Below, one piece after another: positions 27,475 to 35,309 of a stretch of 64,000 bases of DNA. This stretch comes from Clostridium rhizosphaerae. Its GTDB lineage: Bacteria; Bacillota; Clostridia; Clostridiales; Clostridiaceae. The notes under the pieces were generated by a model. That model did no database searches, had not been told where the DNA came from, and saw only the letters and a program-made list of their open reading frames with translations. The DNA lies in NCBI RefSeq assembly GCF_016765585.1, contig NZ_JAESWC010000002.1, positions 1,054,001-1,118,000 of the forward strand. The letters run 5' to 3'. The first letter of the stretch is position 1. The number at the start of each line of letters is the position of its first letter. The position numbers were made by a program, and so were the translations under genes.

Positions 27475-28344
27475 CTAAACATCGGGTTCCACATGAACTA
27501 TTGCTTCTGTAATATTGAACTCACTTCTTAAATTATTTTCAATCTCCTCTGTAATTATGTGTCCTTCAAGAACCGTTAAATCAGCACTTACACCTACTAT
27601 TACATCAAGAAGAATATTATTTCCGTGAATTCTAGCTCTTATATCCTTAACATTTTTCACACCTGAAATCTTCTTTATACTTTTAGTCATGTTATCTAAT
27701 TCATTCTTATCAAATCCATCCGTCAAATTATGTGCTGCCTCTCTAAAAATCTCCCAGCCAGTCTTAACTATTAGTATGCCAACTATTACTGCTGCTAATG
27801 GATCTATCCAGGGTAGTCCAAACTGAGATGCTGTTATTCCTACTGCTGTTCCTATGCTTACCCAAGCATCTGAAAGATTATCTTTGGCAGCAGCCATAAG
27901 TCCAGAACTGTTTATTTTACTAGCAATTTTTTTATTATAACGATAAACAAAATATATTACTAAAGCACAAAAAACTGCAACCGCTGCTGCTATCAAATCA
28001 GGCGCCTGAGCTTTAAAGAAGATAATGGAGTGATCAGCATTATACAATACATCAAGACCTACACCTATCATGATTAAGGAAGCAATAAGTGAGGAAACTG
28101 TCTCTGCCCTAAAATGACCATAAGGATGATCATCGTCTGCAGGTTTTCGTGATATTTTAAGTCCAATCAGAACAGCCACAGAAGCTATTATGTCTGTTGT
28201 ATTATTTAATCCATCAGCAGTTAAAGCTTTTGATCCAGACATATATCCAATTCCAAGCTTTATTAGTGATAATGAAATGTATGCAATAATACTTACACGC
28301 GCACCTCTTTCTGCCAGCCTTAAGTCATTATATTTTTCCTCCAT
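27475..28344 (-). CDS. Cation diffusion facilitator, probable Mn2+ exporter (MneP/MntE type)
   Basis: A 289-residue CDF transporter with six membrane segments and a C-terminal cytoplasmic domain with GTGAR-free ACT-like fold (RIHGNNILLDVIV). The metal site in helix 2 is Asn47-xxx-Asp51 (NNTTD) and in helix 5 DNLSD, the Asn/Asp pattern of Mn2+ CDFs rather than the His-xxx-Asp of Zn2+ CDFs. DHPYGHFRAE is the family signature after helix 2. The ATG at 28344 follows GGGGAG; the open frame runs 11 codons further. A yybP-ykoY Mn2+ riboswitch precedes it, which independently supports Mn2+ export. Confidence 0.93.
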   Translation of the reverse strand: MEEKYNDLRLAERGARVSIIAYISLSLIKLGIGYMSGSKALTADGLNNTTDIIASVAVLIGLKISRKPADDDHPYGHFRAETVSSLIASLIMIGVGLDVLYNADHSIIFFKAQAPDLIAAAVAVFCALVIYFVYRYNKKIASKINSSGLMAAAKDNLSDAWVSIGTAVGITASQFGLPWIDPLAAVIVGILIVKTGWEIFREAAHNLTDGFDKNELDNMTKSIKKISGVKNVKDIRARIHGNNILLDVIVGVSADLTVLEGHIITEEIENNLRSEFNITEAIVHVEPDV

Positions 28345-28375
28345 ATTTTTCACTCCCCAAATTTCTAATTTAATC

Positions 28376-28423
28376 AAAATAAATAAAGACTTCTAGCACA
28401 ATGAAGCCATTGCGCTAAAAGTC
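28376..28423 (-). terminator. Riboswitch-controlled terminator of the Mn2+ exporter
   Basis: A 16-bp stem (28388-28403 with 28408-28423) has a 4-nt loop and is followed on the minus strand by TTTATTTATTTT. Its first arm contains GACTTTTAGC, which is also the 3' half of the aptamer closing helix, so the two structures are mutually exclusive. Confidence 0.88.
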
Positions 28424-28515
28424 TCACTTAACTATTATTAGTTACAATAAAGCCAGACCAAAGGTCAGTATGTTGACTTTATCACCTTTTTTAAGGCAGT
28501 TACTCCCTTTTAACT
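28413..28515 (-). promoter_or_regulatory. yybP-ykoY (Mn2+) riboswitch aptamer
   Basis: Conserved blocks on the minus strand are AAAAGGGAGTAAC, AGTCAACATACTGACC, TTTGGTCTGGCTTT and GTGAGACTTTTAGC. The closing helix is GTTAAAAG with CTTTTAGC. Because its 3' strand also forms the terminator, Mn2+ binding should prevent termination and turn the exporter on. Confidence 0.9.
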
Positions 28516-28539
28516 AAATGTTATTTCTTTAACAGTATA

Positions 28540-28568
28540 ATTGTACTATGCCTTATAATAATTGTCAA
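28540..28568 (-). promoter_or_regulatory. Promoter of the Mn2+ riboswitch and exporter
   Basis: A perfect TTGACA (28563-28568) lies 17 bases from TACAAT (28540-28545) on the minus strand, directly upstream of the aptamer. Confidence 0.82.
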
Positions 28569-28881
28569 TTGACTCTATTTTTAAATATTAATACTAAATT
28601 AGTCGATTTATATCTATTTGTTGGGAACGAAATATATTGAAGTAACAATAAAATTATGATAAATTATTACTTGTGTCTGTATAAAAGCGTTATATTTTCC
28701 CAAAATATAACAATAAATAATATATATAGATAAAAAAATACCAACTATAAACTTACAAACAATATAATATTATTGAAGATTTGCTATTTCTATTACCTGT
28801 AAGTTGAATTTACATATTGTTTATCTATAATTAATATTTTTTAAATCAGATGTGTACATGCTTATCAAAAGGAGTATTTTT
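28569..28881. other. Intergenic region with inverted repeats upstream of the Spo0E-like gene
   Basis: About 310 bases without a gene. It is very AT-rich. It holds a near-perfect palindrome, GTTATATTTT with AAAATATAAC (28689-28711). It also holds two interlocked repeats: AACTTACA (28750-28757) with TGTAAGTT (28798-28805), and AAACAATAT (28757-28765) with ATATTGTTT (28814-28822). It presumably carries the promoter and control sites of the Spo0E-like gene. Confidence 0.5.
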
Positions 28882-29049
28882 ATGAACACGAATGAAGCAA
28901 TTGAAGTTGTAAGAGAAATACTGAATAATTTACTTTCTAACAAAAAGGATAAGCTACTAGATGAAGAAGTACTAAGAGTTAGCATGGAGCTTGATAAACT
29001 CATAAGTACATTTATGTATGATAAATATAAATCTATAAATACAATTTAA
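28882..29049 (+). CDS. Spo0E-like sporulation regulatory protein
   Basis: A 55-residue protein whose SMELDKLI (residues 34-41) matches the SxxLDxLI signature of the Spo0E family of aspartyl-phosphate phosphatases (PF09388). Predicted helices on either side agree with its two-helix fold. In Bacillus such proteins dephosphorylate Spo0A~P and delay sporulation; the clostridial role is inferred. AAAGGAG lies seven bases before ATG 28882. The open frame extends ten codons upstream, but without a site. Confidence 0.8.
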   Translation: MNTNEAIEVVREILNNLLSNKKDKLLDEEVLRVSMELDKLISTFMYDKYKSINTI

Positions 29050-29062
29050 GTGAATTACTGCA

Positions 29063-29095
29063 AGATAAAAGAGTGGCTTTACCACCCTTTTATCT
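29063..29095. terminator. Terminator between the Spo0E-like and holin genes
   Basis: A stem of 9+4 bp with one mismatch (29063-29076 with 29082-29095) has a 5-nt loop between convergent genes. TTTTAT runs lie in the arms on both strands. Confidence 0.75.
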
Positions 29096-29106
29096 AATAG
29101 TAAACT

Positions 29107-29511
29107 TTATTTATTTGCTGTTTCATTATTAGTCTGCACGGTATTTATACTAGTGTTTCTATCTTTGTTAAACTCGGCTACAGTAGCCTTAATTATATTA
29201 TAAATATCATTTGTACCTAAGCCTGTTCTTTGAGATATCATTTCTACCGCTTTCGTATGCTTAATTTCACTTTCCCATTTAAATTCTCTCCCCATTTGCT
29301 CTACAGCTAAAATTATTTGTTTAGCTATTTTCACATCATTTTCATAGCGTTCCATTCCAATTTTTTCTACTATTTGCTGTTTTTGAGTTTCTATCATTGA
29401 ACTGTGAGAATTTAAATATTGTTTAACATAATAAGCAATTAAGCCAAATATAGTGGTTAATACTAAATACAAAACATCTGGGATAATTTGATTAATCAAT
29501 ATGTCCTTCAA
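29107..29511 (-). CDS. Phage-type holin, LL-H family
   Basis: A 134-residue protein with one N-terminal membrane segment (about 8-28) followed by a long amphipathic helix, EMISQRTGL and an Asn/Thr-rich tail. This matches the LL-H family of phage holins (PF09682). The start is TTG at 29511, eight bases after AGGAGG. It lies just downstream of an amidase gene on the same strand, which is the endolysin-holin pair of a lysis cassette. No other phage genes are nearby. Confidence 0.78.
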   Translation of the reverse strand: MKDILINQIIPDVLYLVLTTIFGLIAYYVKQYLNSHSSMIETQKQQIVEKIGMERYENDVKIAKQIILAVEQMGREFKWESEIKHTKAVEMISQRTGLGTNDIYNIIKATVAEFNKDRNTSINTVQTNNETANK

Positions 29512-29607
29512 ACTAGCTTCCTCCTATCATATTAAATATTACTCTAATATATGATATGATGAAGATTTAGATTCGGTAACAAATATAATCAAGTTCAATT
29601 TCTTCTA

Positions 29608-30579
29608 CTATGCTATTAAACTTGCCCAGGTTCTTGGACCTACAATTCCATCTGCTGATAATCCATGTGAACTTTGATATGTTATTACTGCGTTTCTTGT
29701 ATCGGGTCCAAATATGCCATCGTTTGATACTCCAACTCTATATTGAACATATCTGACTGGTATTCCTCTAAAACCTGAGCTAATAAGTGGTTTTGCCAAG
29801 ATACTGTTTATAGCCCCAAAAGTTTGAGGCCCTGCAATTCCATCTACAGAGATGCCGCATATACTTTGAAATCTTCTTATAGCTTCTGTAGTTCTCCTGC
29901 CTTGTATTCCATCCTCTGCTAGCGCCCCCTCCCTGTTGTCCCTAATTTGAAGTCTGTTTAACGCTTTCTGCAACTTAAGCACACCGCTATCAACACTTGG
30001 TCCTGGTGAAGGTTCAGGCTGTGGCGGAGCTGGGAAATCAGTTGTTGGTACTGTTACTACTTCTGTATCACCTGTCATACTATTTATCATTGTCTGAACA
30101 TCTCTTCTAAAGTCATCTACCGTCTTACCAAATTGTGCAAAATAACTTATAGGATCCATATGTGTGCTCTCATGCCACCTTTGGGTAACTTCTGCATGAG
30201 ACATAAGATTTTCAGTTGTTATTGCAGTTTGCTTGATTATATTTACATGCACCCATGCAAAAAGCCATACTCCTCTATTCCATACTTCCTGGAATCTTGC
30301 TTCGTCATCATAATGGCATAGTTCAATACCTATTCTTGTTCTGTTTGCTATAGGGCCTGCATGCCAAGCTTGTTCATACCATGGTATTGTTTGAGTTATG
30401 CTGTCATAATCTACAAAAGCGTGAGCAGAAGCCCCTCTTCTTCCTGAATCAAAGTAGTTAAACTCATTTTCATCTGTTGCACCTGGGTCAGCAGTTTCAT
30501 GCACAACTGTACCAATAGCATTGAGAGACTGATTTGATCTATTCATACTAATAAATCTTTGTTTAATTTCATATTCCAT
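29608..30579 (-). CDS. N-acetylmuramoyl-L-alanine amidase with peptidoglycan-binding repeats
   Basis: A 323-residue wall hydrolase. The amidase_2 domain (about 15-170) shows a zinc ligand His27 in TVVHETADPG, AWHAGP, IGIELCHYDDEA and HESTHMDP. Two PG_binding_1 repeats follow (about 197-256 and 268-322), each ending in the signature DGIAGPQTFGAI or DGIVGPRTWASL. A Pro-rich linker (about 178-192) joins them. There is no signal peptide, so export would need the adjacent holin, as with a phage endolysin. GAGG precedes ATG. It is either a prophage remnant or a host-adopted lysis cassette. Confidence 0.9.
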   Translation of the reverse strand: MEYEIKQRFISMNRSNQSLNAIGTVVHETADPGATDENEFNYFDSGRRGASAHAFVDYDSITQTIPWYEQAWHAGPIANRTRIGIELCHYDDEARFQEVWNRGVWLFAWVHVNIIKQTAITTENLMSHAEVTQRWHESTHMDPISYFAQFGKTVDDFRRDVQTMINSMTGDTEVVTVPTTDFPAPPQPEPSPGPSVDSGVLKLQKALNRLQIRDNREGALAEDGIQGRRTTEAIRRFQSICGISVDGIAGPQTFGAINSILAKPLISSGFRGIPVRYVQYRVGVSNDGIFGPDTRNAVITYQSSHGLSADGIVGPRTWASLIA

Positions 30580-30896
30580 ATTTTCATCCTCATATAAATT
30601 ACTATATTTTATAATATGCTCTCAATTAGTTTTATGTATATTAAATATAATAATTGTGATTAATAAATAAAAAGTAGGCGCTTCATAATAATAGTTTTGA
30701 TATAAGTATGCTCTTTGATATTGTAGAAAGCAAATTTACTGCAAATCAGCATAGTTTCAGTAAATATTTAAATATTTTTATAGGTTTATATTTAAATATG
30801 AATTTTAATAACATGCAGCATTTCAACACGTTTCTTTAACAAAATCAAAAAAAATAAAATCCCCAGGCAATTTGCTTGAGGATTAAATATTATATA
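30580..30896. other. Gene-free region between the amidase and CBS-ACT genes
   Basis: About 315 bases of AT-rich DNA. Apart from the terminator of the CBS-ACT gene near its right end, I see only an imperfect AT inverted repeat (TAAATATTTAAATAT ... ATATTTAAATAT, about 30765-30800) and no recognisable gene, tRNA or riboswitch. The promoter of the amidase-holin pair must lie here but is not obvious. Confidence 0.4.
30840..30884 (-). terminator. Terminator of the CBS-ACT gene
   Basis: An imperfect hairpin (30858-30884; AATCC with GGATT at the base) is followed on the minus strand by ATTTTATTTTTTTTGA. Confidence 0.75.
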
Positions 30897-31517
30897 CTAT
30901 TGTATTTTAAATCCAGATTCTTTGACCTTTTCTAAGATCTCTTGGAAGTTCTCGGTTCTAACTCTTATTACTATTTCTTTTACATCTGTAACACTCCTCG
31001 GGTCAACAACAACAAAGCTGATTATATCTCCACCATTTTCGGATATAATCTTTGAAAGCTTTGATACCTGTCCAGGAATATCATAAGCTATTACAGCTAA
31101 TCTTCTTCCCTTATTAAGCCCAAAAAGTTCTGTAAACTCATGGAAAATAGCATGATGCGTTACAATTCCTTTGAAAGAACCATATTCATCTACAACTGCT
31201 ACAAAAGCTATATTCTTAATTTCTAAGAAATGCGCTGCTTTCTCCATTTGTTCTAGAGGATGAATTGATGGAACATCAGTCCTCATAACATTTTCTACTT
31301 TAAAGTCTGATAATAGACATTGCTTATCTACACATTTTTCGTAGTAAAAGGCATAAATTCTGTCCTTTGATATAGAACCATAAAATTTATCCCCCTCAGC
31401 TACTGGAATAGATAAAAAGTTATTTTCTTCTATTACTTCTAGTGCTTTCTTTATCGTCTCATTAGGTGTAATTGTTATAAGCTTTTCAACTGGAAGCATT
31501 AAATTCTTAACAAACAT
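30897..31517 (-). CDS. CBS-pair plus ACT domain protein (AcuB-like)
   Basis: A 206-residue cytoplasmic protein with two CBS motifs (about 1-60 and 70-130, including NNFLSIPVAEGDKFYG and IAFVAVVDEYGSFKGIVT) and a C-terminal ACT domain (about 137-206, RLAVIAYDIPGQVSKLSKII). CBS pairs bind adenosyl ligands and ACT domains bind amino acids. The build is like AcuB of Bacillus, but no acu genes are adjacent. GGGGGAGTG lies six bases before ATG. It appears to be a single-gene transcript. Confidence 0.88.
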   Translation of the reverse strand: MFVKNLMLPVEKLITITPNETIKKALEVIEENNFLSIPVAEGDKFYGSISKDRIYAFYYEKCVDKQCLLSDFKVENVMRTDVPSIHPLEQMEKAAHFLEIKNIAFVAVVDEYGSFKGIVTHHAIFHEFTELFGLNKGRRLAVIAYDIPGQVSKLSKIISENGGDIISFVVVDPRSVTDVKEIVIRVRTENFQEILEKVKESGFKIQ

Positions 31518-31609
31518 ACTCTACACTCCCCCTCATTACTATCTTATGGATATTATACATAAATTCGAACAAAAATTCAAACAATTTAATCATCTAGTTG
31601 TAAAAGTTT

Positions 31610-32557
31610 TTATTTTGCATTTATAAAGCTCTCTAAAGTGATTAAATTGCTCTGAAGCATATCAGTGTATTTTATATCATTACTATAAATATTTATCTGC
31701 CCTGTTTTTAATGAAAATTTATTTATTATTTCTTCATTAGCCTTTTTATTCTGCTCGCTGTCATATAAAAATATAACATTGTTATTATCTTTTAATTTAT
31801 CTGTAAGCTTTAAATTGTTGTCAATATCAGTTTGAGTTAACTGATAACCATAGTTATATATTTTTATGGTTTTAAAGCCGTAATATTTTAAAAAATAATC
31901 TAAGTTGTCTCCATCTACAACGAAAGTGTACTCTTTAAGTTTATCTGCAGCCTCTTTCAGCTTTTTCTGATATACCTCAACATCCTTTATTGCCTTTGAA
32001 AAATTATCTTCGTAATAAACTCTATCTTTTGAATCCTTATCCTGTATGGCATTTTTAATATTTAACATTGCAACCTTATAGTAATCTATATTTAGCCAAA
32101 AATAAGGGTTATCTTTAAGTGTAATATCTTGATACTTAAGTTCTCTATCAAAGCTTATTGTTTTAATTCCTCTAGCAATATTAATAGGTCCTATCTTAGT
32201 TTTACTAAGCTTATCTACAAAATCCGAAACCCACGGTTCCATACCTGATCCCCAATAAAAATACAAATCTTTTTTGCTTATATTATTTATGCTATCCTCA
32301 GAATATTTATAATTCCATAACTTTTCCTTAGAGACAAACATATAATCTACATAATGCCTGTCACGAACTATATCCTTTACCATATTATAAAGAAGTTTAT
32401 CTGTAGTAACTATATTTAAGCTTAACTCCTTTTCATTCATTGCCTTTTCTTCAGCCTGTGGTTCAATTTTTTTAGGATTACTTCCTTCTGTACCTTTACA
32501 ACCAGTGGCTGCAAAGATGAATATAAAAATAAGAGTATATATAAATATCTTTCTCAT
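31610..32557 (-). CDS. ZnuA-like lipoprotein lacking the metal-binding histidines
   Basis: A 315-residue protein of the metal ABC solute-binding fold (PF01297). The lipobox AATGC sits at the end of the signal peptide, and GMEPWVSDFVDKL and PYFWLNI align with the GLEPW and DPHxWLD signatures of ZnuA/MntC. However, the three zinc-binding histidines are gone: PHxW is PYFW, the HDAFxYF segment is DGDNLDYF, and the first loop has no His. No ABC ATPase or permease is adjacent. It may bind another ligand or act as a surface protein. The ATG at 32557 follows AAGGTGG; the open frame runs 14 codons upstream. Confidence 0.78.
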   Translation of the reverse strand: MRKIFIYTLIFIFIFAATGCKGTEGSNPKKIEPQAEEKAMNEKELSLNIVTTDKLLYNMVKDIVRDRHYVDYMFVSKEKLWNYKYSEDSINNISKKDLYFYWGSGMEPWVSDFVDKLSKTKIGPINIARGIKTISFDRELKYQDITLKDNPYFWLNIDYYKVAMLNIKNAIQDKDSKDRVYYEDNFSKAIKDVEVYQKKLKEAADKLKEYTFVVDGDNLDYFLKYYGFKTIKIYNYGYQLTQTDIDNNLKLTDKLKDNNNVIFLYDSEQNKKANEEIINKFSLKTGQINIYSNDIKYTDMLQSNLITLESFINAK

Positions 32558-32785
32558 CTTTCGTCCCACCTTGTTTTTATGACGCATATGCATTCTCATC
32601 TATTATTTTACATAATGTGAATATAATATGCAAATTAATTGTATTAGTACCGTCAATAATATTATATGAATTGCATTTTCTATATTTGTGTTTTAATATA
32701 AAATAGGTATTATAAAAGTTATGTTAAAGTATTTTTCATAAGCAAATACTCTTAAGTTACCCATTTCTTTGAGGGAGGAGAAAAT

Positions 32786-33244
32786 ATGGAGTTTATTGTT
32801 GATAGCGTTGAGGAAACAACTAAGCTTGGCATAATGCTTGGAAGGCTTGTTATGCCGGGAGATATAATTTGTTTAATAGGTGATTTAGGTACAGGTAAAA
32901 CTCATATAACAAAAGGAATTGCTAAAGGTCTTTCTATTGATGACCATATAACAAGCCCAACTTTCACAATAGTCAATGAATATATGGGAAGACTTAAACT
33001 TTATCACTTTGATGTATATAGAGTAAATGATCCTGATGAAATTTATGCTATAGGTTTTGATGAGTATATTTTTTCAGATGGAGTAAGTGTAATTGAATGG
33101 TCAAACTATATAGAAGAATTAATTCCAGATGAGCATATTTCAGTTAGCCTTGAAAAACTCCCTGAGCTTGGGGAAAACTTTAGAAGAATAAATATAGTGG
33201 CTAAAGGAAAAAGATATGATTATATAAAGGAGATATCATTATGA
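32786..33244 (+). CDS. tsaE: TsaE, ATPase for tRNA t6A modification
   Basis: A 152-residue P-loop ATPase (GDLGTGKTH) that drives turnover of the TsaB-TsaD complex in t6A synthesis. Family motifs SPTFTIVNEY and YHFDVYR, and VIEWSNYIEE near the C-terminus, are all present. GGGAGGAG precedes ATG. Its stop overlaps the tsaB start in an ATGA arrangement, so the two are translationally coupled. Confidence 0.96.
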   Translation: MEFIVDSVEETTKLGIMLGRLVMPGDIICLIGDLGTGKTHITKGIAKGLSIDDHITSPTFTIVNEYMGRLKLYHFDVYRVNDPDEIYAIGFDEYIFSDGVSVIEWSNYIEELIPDEHISVSLEKLPELGENFRRINIVAKGKRYDYIKEISL

Positions 33245-33954
33245 TAGTTTTAAGTATAGATTCTTCTACTGAATCTGCAACTTGTGCAGTTTTAAATGAC
33301 GAAAAACTTTTAGGAGAAGCCGTTTTAAATAATAAAAAGCAGCATTCAGTAGTACTAATGCCTATGGTTGATAACTTACTAAATAGCCTTCAGCTTACTA
33401 TTAGTGATGTTGATGGTTTTGTTGTGTGCAAGGGTCCTGGTTCTTTTACAGGCCTTAGAATCGGCATGTCTATGATTAAAGGGTTAAGCCAAGGAAGTTC
33501 AAAGCCTTTTGTTTCACTTTCTTCCCTTGATGCTTTAGCTTATAATATGGCTTATACAAGCGGAATAATTTGTCCTATTCTAGATGCTCTTAGAGATAAT
33601 GTATATACAGCATTGTATAGATTTGAAAATAGTAATTTAGTCAGACTTACAGACTATATGGCATTACATATTGATGAACTAATCACTATTCTTGAGGAAT
33701 ATAAAGAAACTGTTACTTTTCTTGGAGATGCAGCAGATAAATTTAAAGAAAAGCTTACAGAAAATATTTCGTCTATTTACTTTGCTCCTAAATTTTTAAA
33801 TATTGTTCGTGCTTCATCACTAGGTGAGCTTGGATATAGAATGCTTTCAGAAGGAGTTTATGATGATTTGTATGCATCCTCTCCTATTTACTTAAGGAAA
33901 TCTCAAGCTGAAAGAGAGTATGATAAAAAGATGGGATTTGATAAAAATGATTGA
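33241..33954 (+). CDS. tsaB: TsaB, t6A biosynthesis scaffold protein
   Basis: A 237-residue ASKHA-fold partner of TsaD. It opens with VLSIDSSTESATCAV and has GPGSFTGLRIGM, the hallmark of the family. It lacks the iron-binding HxEGH of TsaD. GGAG lies eight bases before ATG. It overlaps tsaE by four bases, and the rimI frame overlaps its 3' end by eight bases, giving a compact tsaE-tsaB-rimI operon as in many Firmicutes. Confidence 0.96.
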   Translation: MIVLSIDSSTESATCAVLNDEKLLGEAVLNNKKQHSVVLMPMVDNLLNSLQLTISDVDGFVVCKGPGSFTGLRIGMSMIKGLSQGSSKPFVSLSSLDALAYNMAYTSGIICPILDALRDNVYTALYRFENSNLVRLTDYMALHIDELITILEEYKETVTFLGDAADKFKEKLTENISSIYFAPKFLNIVRASSLGELGYRMLSEGVYDDLYASSPIYLRKSQAEREYDKKMGFDKND

Positions 33955-34393
33955 TATGGAAGTTATTCCTTTTAACGAAAATCATATAAATGAAGTTTTA
34001 TATATAAGTGCATTAAGCTTTATTACACCTTGGACCAGAGACTCCATTGAAAAAGAACTAGAAAATAAATTTGCTAGATATGTTGTAGCTGTTAAGGATA
34101 ATTTGGTTGTTGGTTATGGTGGTGTTTGGCTTATACTTGACGAAGGTCATATTACAAATATAGCTGTTCATCCTGAATACAGAGGCATCGGTGTTGGAAA
34201 TGCAATATTAGAGGCTTTAATAGAAATCTGCAAGATAGAGCGAATTACTTCCATGACTCTTGAGGTAAGAAAATCTAACACCATTGCCCAAAATTTATAC
34301 AAAAAATATGATTTCATCGAGGAAGGAATTAGAAAAAATTATTATACTGATACTAAGGAAGACGGTGTTATAATGTGGAAGTACAACCTTTAA
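33947..34393 (+). CDS. rimI: RimI-type ribosomal protein alanine N-acetyltransferase
   Basis: A GNAT-family acetyltransferase that acetylates the N-terminus of ribosomal protein S18 in the classical case. The acetyl-CoA loop (VHPEYRGIGVGNAILEAL) and the MTLEVRKSNTIAQNLYKKYDF segment are typical. The start is uncertain: ATG 33947 (148 residues) gives MIDMEVIPF, ATG 33956 is also possible, and the longer frame from 33920 would overlap tsaB further. It is the third gene of the t6A operon. A terminator lies in the repeat element just past the stop. Confidence 0.9.
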   Translation: MIDMEVIPFNENHINEVLYISALSFITPWTRDSIEKELENKFARYVVAVKDNLVVGYGGVWLILDEGHITNIAVHPEYRGIGVGNAILEALIEICKIERITSMTLEVRKSNTIAQNLYKKYDFIEEGIRKNYYTDTKEDGVIMWKYNL

Positions 34394-34433
34394 CGAATGT
34401 AGAATTAAGAATGTAAAATATAGAATTGTTGAT

Positions 34434-34456
34434 AAAAGTCCCTTAGGGGACTTTTT
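34434..34456 (+). terminator. Terminator of the tsaE-tsaB-rimI operon
   Basis: A 9-bp stem (34434-34442 with 34447-34455) ends in TTTTT on the plus strand. It is the left hairpin of the repeat element. Confidence 0.85.
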
Positions 34457-34465
34457 ATAATATAT

Positions 34466-34495
34466 AAAACAAAGAAAATCCCCTAAGGGATTTTC
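34466..34495 (-). terminator. Terminator of ribU
   Basis: A 9-bp stem (34474-34482 with 34487-34495) is followed on the minus strand by TTTGTTTT. It is the right hairpin of the repeat element. Confidence 0.82.
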
Positions 34496-34536
34496 AAAAA
34501 TAATTCTACATTCTAAATTTTACATTCTACATTAAC

Positions 34537-35169
34537 TTAAATTTGATTCAACTTCTTAGCTTTTCTTTCAATCACAGCTTCCTTGTGGAATATAGGTGAT
34601 ACCTTTTTATATACCGGCACTGTTATTGCAGCTATAACAAAACCTTTGATAGCATTAAATGGAATAACAGCCCAAAGGATATATGTCCATAAGCTTGTAA
34701 CCTTTGGATTAACCTTTGTAACCATAGAAATAATAGCATTAATATCTATGTGAAAAAGTACTGCATAAAAAGGAATTAATACGTAATAGTTGAAAATGGA
34801 AGCAACTAAAATTGCTGAGATTGTTCCAAATAATATTCCCTGTATAGCAGTTTTTCTTGATTTATTTCTCTTATATACAAATCCTGCAGCGTATACATAA
34901 GCTGAACCGATTAAAAAGTTTGCTAATTCTCCAACCCACATTGAGTCTGAACCTTTTATGGCCCCATGTAGTATATTTTTTAAAAGCTCGATTATAACTC
35001 CTTCTACAGGCCCTAAAGCAAAAGCCCCAAGCAGCGCTGGAACATCGCTTATATCAATTTTTAAAAAGTCAGGAAATAGCGGAAGCCTAAATTCAAAGAA
35101 CATAAGAATAAAAGCCATAGCTCCAAGCAGTGAAATCTTTACCAATGTGTTAAGTTTTTTGTTTTTCAT
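34537..35169 (-). CDS. ribU: RibU, riboflavin-specific S component of an ECF transporter
   Basis: A 210-residue membrane protein with about six helices. It binds riboflavin or FMN and works with a shared EcfA/A'/T energising module encoded elsewhere. Recognised from LLGAMAFILMFFEFRLPLFPDFLKIDIS (seen in part), the DVPALLGAFALGP motif, and the LLKNILH and ELANFL segments. GGGAGGG lies seven bases before ATG. An FMN riboswitch with a terminator precedes it, which confirms the substrate class. Confidence 0.95.
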   Translation of the reverse strand: MKNKKLNTLVKISLLGAMAFILMFFEFRLPLFPDFLKIDISDVPALLGAFALGPVEGVIIELLKNILHGAIKGSDSMWVGELANFLIGSAYVYAAGFVYKRNKSRKTAIQGILFGTISAILVASIFNYYVLIPFYAVLFHIDINAIISMVTKVNPKVTSLWTYILWAVIPFNAIKGFVIAAITVPVYKKVSPIFHKEAVIERKAKKLNQI

Positions 35170-35261
35170 AATAGATACCCTCCCAATATATTTATTTTGT
35201 GTTGAATTTTAATTTTAATTCAACACCTAGGACTGATATCTTCCAGGGTAGTGCGGCATAA

Positions 35262-35290
35262 TAAAAAGCCCCGACAAAAAATGTCAGGGC
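35262..35290 (-). terminator. FMN-riboswitch terminator upstream of ribU
   Basis: A 9-bp stem (35268-35276 with 35282-35290) is followed on the minus strand by TTTTT. It should form when FMN is bound and stop ribU transcription. Confidence 0.9.
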
Positions 35291-35309
35291 AAATAGACTA
35301 TACCTAGTC

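Larger units (their letters stand above)
34394..34534. repeat. Inverted-duplicate palindromic repeat with two hairpins
   Basis: The element has related inverted ends (AATGTAGAATTAAGAATGT at the left, ACATTCTAAATTTTACATTC at the right). Inside are two similar hairpins, whose shared core is TCCCCTAAGGGA in opposite orientations. In effect two copies of one unit face each other. A single shorter copy lies at 40473-40553. It fills the gap between the convergent rimI and ribU genes and supplies both terminators. Confidence 0.75.

Noticed and set aside
29107-30579. A prophage around the holin and amidase
   Set aside because: No integrase, capsid, tail or replication genes, and no flanking att-like direct repeats, were seen.
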